Positions 32,073-37,366 of a stretch of 37,366 nt of DNA are shown here, in pieces; position 1 is the stretch's first letter; each line of letters starts with the position of its first letter. The DNA is taken from contig SFXD01000011.1 in NCBI GenBank assembly GCA_004559785.1, positions 1-37,366 on the forward strand. The letters are read 5' to 3'. The translations under genes were made by a program, and so were the position numbers. Below the pieces are notes generated by a model, which was not told the origin of the DNA, searched no databases, and saw only the letters and a list, made by a program, of their open reading frames with translations. Source of the DNA: a bacterium (GTDB taxonomy: Bacteria > Bacteroidota > Bacteroidia > Bacteroidales > Bacteroidaceae).

Positions 32073-33965
32073 TCACGCCCTCTCACTCAGTTCAAGCCAA
32101 CGGGTGGACTTCTCGTCAAGTTCGCTCTCCAATAAGGGAAGGCGTTTGCCAAGTTCTACAATCTGTTCTACCGACGCATTTCCACTACACAGCGTGCCGG
32201 TGATGGCGGCTTTCTCCTTCTCGAGTTCTTCTATCTGCTTCTCAAGAGATTCGTATTCCTGCCTTTCCTTGAACGACAGCCTCTGCTTGTGGTTGCTGCG
32301 TGGCTTGTCCTTAGCTTGTGCGGCTGATTCCGTACGGAAAGACTTCCGGTCAGCACTAAACTTGCGCTCTTCCAGCGACTCCCATTCCCTATACTGGGTA
32401 TAGTTGCCCGGGAAGTCCCTTATCTCGCCATTGCCTTGGAACACCAGCAGATGATCCACCACCTTGTCCATGAAATAACGGTCGTGGCTTACCACGATCA
32501 CGCATCCTGCAAAGTCCTGCAAATACTGCTCCAGTATCTGCAGGGTCGCAATATCCAGGTCGTTGGTAGGTTCGTCGAGGACAAGGAAGTTTGGATTCCT
32601 CATCAGAACGGTGCATAGGTAGAGCCTGCGCTTTTCGCCTCCCGACAACTTGTAGATGTAGTTCTGCTGCTGTTGGGGGGAGAACAGGAAATGTTGCAGG
32701 AACTGCATTGCCGTGAGGTGACGTCCTCCGCCGAGGTCCACGTATTCCGCTATCCTGCGGACGGCATCTATGACCTTCATCTGCTCGTCGAACTTCATGC
32801 CGTCCTGACTGAAATAGCCAAAGCGAACCGTCTCGCCAACGACGAACCTTCCGCTGTCTGGCCTGACCTCACCCAGCAGCATCTTGATGAAGGTGCTCTT
32901 GCCGGTACCATTGCTACCCACGATGCCCATTTTCTCGAAACGAGAGAAGTTGTAGTAGAAATCCTTCAGGATGACGAGGGGTTCGCCACTATCACGCATA
33001 AACGACTTCGAGACGTACTCAGCCTCAAATATCTTGCTGCCTATGTAGGCGGACTTCATCTGTAGCCTCACCTGCCTGTCTTCCATGCGCCTATGTGCCA
33101 GTTCCTCCAACTCGTAGAAGGCTTCCTCGCGATAGCGTGCCTTGTGGCCGCGTGCCTGTGGTTGCCTGCGCATCCAGTCGAGTTCGGTTCGGTACAGATT
33201 GTTTGCCTTGGATATTTCGCTTCTTTCTACGTCAAGCCTTTCCTGTCTCTTCTCCAGATAATAGGCGTAATTGCCACGATAGGTAAAGGTAGTGCCCTTG
33301 TCTATCTCTATTATCTCCGAGCAGACACGGTCGAGGAAATATCTGTCATGAGTCACCATCAAGAGAGTCATGGTGCTACGGGACAAGTAATTTTCCAACC
33401 ACTCTATCATGCCGAGGTCGAGATGGTTGGTCGGCTCGTCGAGAATAAGGAAGTCCGGCTCCATTATCAAGGTGTTGGCTAAAGCCACGCGCTTGAGCTG
33501 GCCTCCCGACAACTGGGATATGGGCTTGTTGAACTCGCCCACCGACAACTTGCTGAGAATGGTCTTGCTGCGGTTCTCGTAGTCCCACGCCTTATGGTGC
33601 TCCATCATGTCGAGAACCTCCTGCAAGCCGGGATTGCCCGGCGTGGAAAGGCACTGCTCGTATCTACGGATGAGATTGGTCGTCTCGTTGCCATGCCAGA
33701 AGCAGGCTTCGATGACGGTCAGGTCACTTGGATAGACAGGCGACTGTTCGAGGTAGCCGATGCGTACCCCATTATGGAAGACCACCTCCCCCTCGTCTGC
33801 AAAGTCCCTGCCGGCAATAATGTTCAACAAAGTGGACTTGCCTGTACCATTCTTTGCAATGAGCCCAACCTTCTGACCCTGTCCAATACTGAGGTCTATT
33901 CCGGAAAACAAGGTGCGATCCCCCACCCTTCTCGTGAGATTCTTTACTTGTAAATACGATACCAT
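32073..33965 (-). CDS. uup: ABC-F ATPase, Uup-like
   Basis: This is a 630-aa soluble protein with two ABC domains and no membrane segments. ABC-F proteins act on the ribosome; Uup is linked to ribosome rescue and to genome stability. The first nucleotide domain has GLIAKNGTGKST (about 34-45), LSGGQLKRV and LDEPTNHLD. A helical P-site linker follows at about 240-300. The second domain has GIVGSNGTGKST, LSGGEKRRL and LDEPTNDLD. The C-terminal coiled coil (about 550-625, rich in KQIEELEKEK-type heptads) is the Uup-type extension. The EQ2 signature LDEPTNxLD is intact in both halves. It is convergent with nudC and divergent from rho. Confidence 0.92.
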   Translation of the reverse strand: MVSYLQVKNLTRRVGDRTLFSGIDLSIGQGQKVGLIAKNGTGKSTLLNIIAGRDFADEGEVVFHNGVRIGYLEQSPVYPSDLTVIEACFWHGNETTNLIRRYEQCLSTPGNPGLQEVLDMMEHHKAWDYENRSKTILSKLSVGEFNKPISQLSGGQLKRVALANTLIMEPDFLILDEPTNHLDLGMIEWLENYLSRSTMTLLMVTHDRYFLDRVCSEIIEIDKGTTFTYRGNYAYYLEKRQERLDVERSEISKANNLYRTELDWMRRQPQARGHKARYREEAFYELEELAHRRMEDRQVRLQMKSAYIGSKIFEAEYVSKSFMRDSGEPLVILKDFYYNFSRFEKMGIVGSNGTGKSTFIKMLLGEVRPDSGRFVVGETVRFGYFSQDGMKFDEQMKVIDAVRRIAEYVDLGGGRHLTAMQFLQHFLFSPQQQQNYIYKLSGGEKRRLYLCTVLMRNPNFLVLDEPTNDLDIATLQILEQYLQDFAGCVIVVSHDRYFMDKVVDHLLVFQGNGEIRDFPGNYTQYREWESLEERKFSADRKSFRTESAAQAKDKPRSNHKQRLSFKERQEYESLEKQIEELEKEKAAITGTLCSGNASVEQIVELGKRLPLLESELDEKSTRWLELSERA

Positions 33966-33981
33966 GATGAATGATTTTGTG

Positions 33982-33989
33982 CAAATTTA
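33982..33989 (-). promoter_or_regulatory. -7 element of the ABC-F gene
   Basis: The minus strand reads TAAATTTG, a perfect TAnnTTTG, 16 nt before the start codon. I find no TTTG at the right spacing upstream. The short distance implies a nearly leaderless mRNA. Confidence 0.5.
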
Positions 33990-34031
33990 CATAAAAAATG
34001 CGGAATAATTGTTGAAAAAAGGCTCAATATG

Positions 34032-34062
34032 TTGCAGGTATTGGAAAAAAGGAGTAATTTTG
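34032..34062 (+). promoter_or_regulatory. rho promoter
   Basis: TAATTTTG at 34055-34062 is a perfect -7 element, with TTG at 34032-34034, 20 nt upstream, as a partial -33. This leaves a leader of about 120 nt before the rho ATG, long enough for autoregulation, which is known for rho in other bacteria. Confidence 0.6.
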
Positions 34063-34189
34063 CAGGGTCATTGGATAAAGAATGACGACAGGAAATCACG
34101 AAACTATGGCAATTTAGCAGCCAAGACAATTCCAAACCTCCCTTTTTTAGAATCCAACGAATCACATTTATTTAATACAGCATATTACT

Positions 34190-36121
34190 ATGCACACGAA
34201 AGAAGAATTAGAAAACATGACTGTCGAGGAACTCAACACCCTTGCAGAAGGACTTGGTGTAGAAATACAGTCTGACACGACCGATTTGATATACAACATC
34301 CTGGATGCCGAGTCGCTTGCTGCATCACAGCGTGGGAAGGAAGAGGCAAAGAAGAAGAAAGCCTCACGCAAGACAGAAAAACCAGAGGAAACAGAAGCAA
34401 AGCCCAAAAGAAAATATACACGACGCAAGACCGTGGATGCCGCCGGAGAAGAAAAAACTGAAGAAGAAGACATCGTAAACCCGGAAGAGGAGAACAAGGC
34501 AAAGGAGGAAGGCGAAGCCAGGGAATCGTCCGTCGTAGGGGAGACGTCCGCCACGGAGGAAACGCCTGCCGCAGAGGAGACGCCCGCCACGGAGGAGACA
34601 CCCACCGCAGAGGAGACGCCCGAGGCAGGAACGGCACCAGAAAAGAAAAAGAGGAAGCGCATAGGCGAGATGAAGGCAGCTGCCGCACAGGAGCTTGCCG
34701 ATGCCATCATAAACGACAAGAATGCTGCAACGGCACTCCTAAAGAAGGACCCTGAGCAAAGCGAACCGGACACCACACAAAACCCATTGGGGGCGGAAAT
34801 GAGCGAGGCAGACATTGAACGCTTCATGGAAACGGGCGAGAACTTCATTATCCTGCAGGACATACCACAGGCCGAAATACAGGCAAGGATGATTGCCGAG
34901 GACTACGACGACTACGACATGGAAGAAGGCATACGCACCATAGACGAGATGCCCATAATCGACAAGGTCGACACCAAGAAACAGGAAGATGAAAGATTCG
35001 ACTTTGGACAAAACATCCGTGGAGAAGGCGTACTGGAGGTAATGAACGAGGGCTACGGCTTTCTGAGAAGCAGCGACTACAACTACCTAAGCAGTCCTGA
35101 TGACATATACGTCAACGCACAGACCATTCGCCAATACGGGCTGAAGACTGGCGACGTGGTGGAAGGTCCCGTAAGACCTCCCCGCGAGAACGAGAAGTAC
35201 TTCCCTCTTATCAAGGTAGAATCCATCAATGGTTGCAACCCCGAAAGCGTGAGGGACAGGAGTCCGTTCGAGAACCTGACCCCGCTTTTCCCCGAAGAGA
35301 AATTCAAGCTATGCAATGGCAAGAACGACACCTTGTCGGCCAGGGTCGTAGACCTCTTTGCCCCAATTGGAAAGGGACAGAGGGCTCTAATCGTGGCCCA
35401 GCCCAAGACAGGTAAGACCCTGCTCATGAAAGACATTGCCAACGCAATTGCCACCAACCATCCGGAGGCATACCTGATGATGCTGCTCATCGACGAACGC
35501 CCGGAGGAAGTGACCGATATGGCACGCACCGTGAAGGCGGAGGTGATAGCAAGCACGTTCGACGAACCGGCAGAAAGGCACGTTAAGATTGCAGGGATAG
35601 TACTGGAAAAGGCAAAGAGAATGGTAGAGTGCGGACACGACGTAGTGATATTCCTCGACTCAATCACACGTCTCGCACGTGCTTACAATACGGTGTCGCC
35701 TGCAAGCGGAAAGGTACTCAGCGGCGGCGTGGACGCAAACGCACTCCACAAGCCCAAGAGGTTCTTCGGGGCAGCACGCAACATAGAGAACGGAGGCAGC
35801 CTTACCATCATAGCAACTGCCTTGATAGACACGGGCAGCAAGATGGACGAGGTGATATTCGAGGAATTCAAGGGTACGGGCAACATGGAACTACAACTCG
35901 ACAGGATGCTAAGCAACAAGCGAATATTCCCAGCCGTGAACATCATTGCAAGCTCCACGCGAAGGGACGACCTGCTGCAGGACAAGATGACCCTCGACAG
36001 AATGTGGATCCTCAGGAAGTTCCTCAGCGACATGAATAGCATAGAGGCGATGAACGAGGTTAAGTCGAGACTCGAAAGCACGCTCACGAACGAAGAATTC
36101 CTGCTGAGCATGAATTCATGA
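34190..36121 (+). CDS. rho: Transcription termination factor Rho with long disordered insert
   Basis: This 643-aa hexameric RNA helicase releases RNA polymerase at Rho-dependent terminators; E. coli Rho is 419 aa. The N-terminal Rho helical domain (about 1-45, ELNTLAEGLGVE) is followed by an insert of about 200 residues, rich in Glu, Lys, Thr and Ala, with basic patches (KPKRKYTRRK) and a periodic ETPxxE repeat at 118-147. Then come the cold-shock-type RNA-binding domain (about 278-350, EGYGFLRSSDYNY) and the ATPase domain with AQPKTGKT near 405, LLIDERPEEVTDM and FLDSITRLARAYN. A similar disordered insert in Bacteroides thetaiotaomicron Rho is known to drive phase separation. Start by ATG; divergent from the ABC-F gene. 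Confidence 0.96.
   Translation: MHTKEELENMTVEELNTLAEGLGVEIQSDTTDLIYNILDAESLAASQRGKEEAKKKKASRKTEKPEETEAKPKRKYTRRKTVDAAGEEKTEEEDIVNPEEENKAKEEGEARESSVVGETSATEETPAAEETPATEETPTAEETPEAGTAPEKKKRKRIGEMKAAAAQELADAIINDKNAATALLKKDPEQSEPDTTQNPLGAEMSEADIERFMETGENFIILQDIPQAEIQARMIAEDYDDYDMEEGIRTIDEMPIIDKVDTKKQEDERFDFGQNIRGEGVLEVMNEGYGFLRSSDYNYLSSPDDIYVNAQTIRQYGLKTGDVVEGPVRPPRENEKYFPLIKVESINGCNPESVRDRSPFENLTPLFPEEKFKLCNGKNDTLSARVVDLFAPIGKGQRALIVAQPKTGKTLLMKDIANAIATNHPEAYLMMLLIDERPEEVTDMARTVKAEVIASTFDEPAERHVKIAGIVLEKAKRMVECGHDVVIFLDSITRLARAYNTVSPASGKVLSGGVDANALHKPKRFFGAARNIENGGSLTIIATALIDTGSKMDEVIFEEFKGTGNMELQLDRMLSNKRIFPAVNIIASSTRRDDLLQDKMTLDRMWILRKFLSDMNSIEAMNEVKSRLESTLTNEEFLLSMNS
34541..34630 (+). repeat. 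18-bp in-frame repeats encoding ETPxxE units in Rho
   Basis: Five consecutive 6-residue units (ETSATE, ETPAAE, ETPATE, ETPTAE, ETPEAG; residues 118-147) are encoded by five 18-bp copies that are also similar at the DNA level. The array keeps frame, so copy number could change without breaking the gene. Confidence 0.85.
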
Positions 36122-36196
36122 ACCTCTCCTGTGCGATGAGGCTATTGAAGCCCATTTGACAGACAATTACTTTCAACCACCATTTACCACGACGTT

Positions 36197-37366
36197 ATGA
36201 ATAAATTCCTAACATGTATGATTGGTGCCATGGCAATCTTAACTGCATCGGCACAGGATAGGGTAAGGATACAGACCAACATCAAGGGACTGTCCAAGTC
36301 AGACACGCTGTGCATCAAGTGGGGTGCAACCAACAAGACCTCCACCCCATACATCATGCAAAGGGGGGCAATAGGCGATTCGGCATTCATCGTGGATGTC
36401 GACGAGCCAAGGTTGCTCGTACTTTGCCTGAAGGGAAGCGATGCCTCCTACGAGTTGCTCATATCGCCTGGTGACGATGTCATGGTGACAGGACGCATCA
36501 AGAAATACATTACGTCGCTTAAAACGGAATACTGGTTCAAGAAGATGAAGGTCAATGGTGCAGGATACCAGCAATTGTACACCAACACGATAAACAACTA
36601 CAGGAGGCACCAGGACAGCATTGACAACAAGGTATTCAGCGAATACAGGGATGTCGTGAAACTGATGAAGAAGTCCAAGCTCGCCAACGACGAGCAAGCA
36701 ATAGCCGACATGTACCAAACCTTGCACGGACAGAGTTACATCGACCGTGTGATGACTACGTACAACGAGAAGGAACTATATGCCAAATCGACCATCATCG
36801 CCAACAAGGACACTTTCCTCGGCCCGTTGCTGATGCTGAAGATATATGGCAGTCTCGACAAGTCGATGAAGCCGTTGTACGATGCCATGAGTGATGCCGC
36901 AAGGAACAACACATACGGACGTGAGGTGAAGGAGGAGGTAGACCCGCCAACTTTCGCTGGCCACAAGGCCAGCCCCTTGGCAGCAAGGGACTCCATGGAT
37001 AGGGAAAGAAAGGTAGACCTTGCCCAGACTGGCAACAAATATACCCTGCTCGTCTTCTGGGCAAGCTGGTGTCAGCCATGCCACAAGGAGATTCCCAACC
37101 TGAAACGCATCTATGCCAAATACCACGATTTCGGACTCGGAATAATTGGTGTAAGCGTTGACCAATCGAAGGAGGAATGGATTGAGAGCCTCAGAGAACT
37201 GGAAGAGCCTTGGCAGAACTATATCGACGTTGACCGCAATGCAACGACGAGCTATAGTGTGAAGTACATACCCAGCATATTCGTGATAGATGCAAATGGC
37301 AACATCATCAACGAGAAACTCAGGGGGAAGGAATTGTCCGACTATGTTGACAAGATATTTGCAATG
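36197..37366 (+). CDS. TlpA-like thioredoxin-domain protein (3' partial)
   Basis: The frame opens at ATG 36197 and runs to the end of the window (390 codons without stop). A signal peptide (MIGAMAILTASAQ) is followed by a DUF4369-like beta domain at about 25-115. A helical region comes next, then a TlpA/thioredoxin fold from about 270 with the redox motif WASWCQPCHKE (Cys292, Cys295) and the cis-proline loop VKYIPSIFVID. Such proteins are periplasmic or outer-membrane-associated thiol oxidoreductases in Bacteroidales. Only the last few residues should be missing. It starts 75 nt after rho, with no clear promoter between, so it may be read from the rho transcript. Confidence 0.88.
   Translation, partial: MNKFLTCMIGAMAILTASAQDRVRIQTNIKGLSKSDTLCIKWGATNKTSTPYIMQRGAIGDSAFIVDVDEPRLLVLCLKGSDASYELLISPGDDVMVTGRIKKYITSLKTEYWFKKMKVNGAGYQQLYTNTINNYRRHQDSIDNKVFSEYRDVVKLMKKSKLANDEQAIADMYQTLHGQSYIDRVMTTYNEKELYAKSTIIANKDTFLGPLLMLKIYGSLDKSMKPLYDAMSDAARNNTYGREVKEEVDPPTFAGHKASPLAARDSMDRERKVDLAQTGNKYTLLVFWASWCQPCHKEIPNLKRIYAKYHDFGLGIIGVSVDQSKEEWIESLRELEEPWQNYIDVDRNATTSYSVKYIPSIFVIDANGNIINEKLRGKELSDYVDKIFAM

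Overview
The window looks like a chromosomal segment of a Bacteroidales bacterium, most likely from the Prevotella group. Three things point there. Promoters fit the Bacteroidota pattern TTTG-N19/20-TAnnTTTG. A sprA gene of the type IX secretion system (T9SS) is present, along with secreted proteins that end in a T9SS-like 'SGKxx...GIYIxxGKKxxxK' tail. There is also a bacterial serine palmitoyltransferase and a Rho factor with a long disordered N-terminal insert. Almost everything is intact coding sequence. I saw no phage, insertion sequence, integron or CRISPR array.

Region 1 (1-12344, + strand) is a secreted-protein locus: a CotH-kinase protein with discoidin-like and ricin-like domains (5' end outside the window), a 1186-aa protein with two discoidin-like domains, a GH97 glycosidase with a CBM35/6-like module, a 1000-aa repeat protein, and a 50-aa peptide with an acidic/aromatic tail. 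The four large proteins share a C-terminal sorting-type tail. A strong hairpin terminator lies before the GH97 gene. After it comes a cluster of 23-bp tandem repeats, followed by a textbook promoter for the repeat protein and peptide.

Region 2 (12345-14201) holds a probable standalone small RNA (promoter plus intrinsic terminator, about 64 nt), then cysQ and ruvA on the minus strand.

Region 3 (14330-22075) is sprA, encoding the outer-membrane translocon of the T9SS that would export the region 1 proteins. It is followed by a heptad DNA repeat that supplies the stop codon of the convergent rmuC.

Region 4 (22113-26144) is rmuC and a diacylglycerol/sphingoid-kinase-family gene on the minus strand, divergent from the serine palmitoyltransferase gene. 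This suggests a lipid (sphingolipid) connection.

Region 5 (26145-37366) is housekeeping: tRNA-Gly(CCC), a Crp/Fnr regulator, lepA, a phosphohexomutase followed by nudC, an Uup-type ABC-F ATPase, rho, and a TlpA-like thioredoxin protein cut by the window end. The most unusual items are the small RNA, the 50-aa peptide, the tandem-repeat array, a 13-bp perfect hairpin just inside nudC, and the periodic acidic repeat in Rho.
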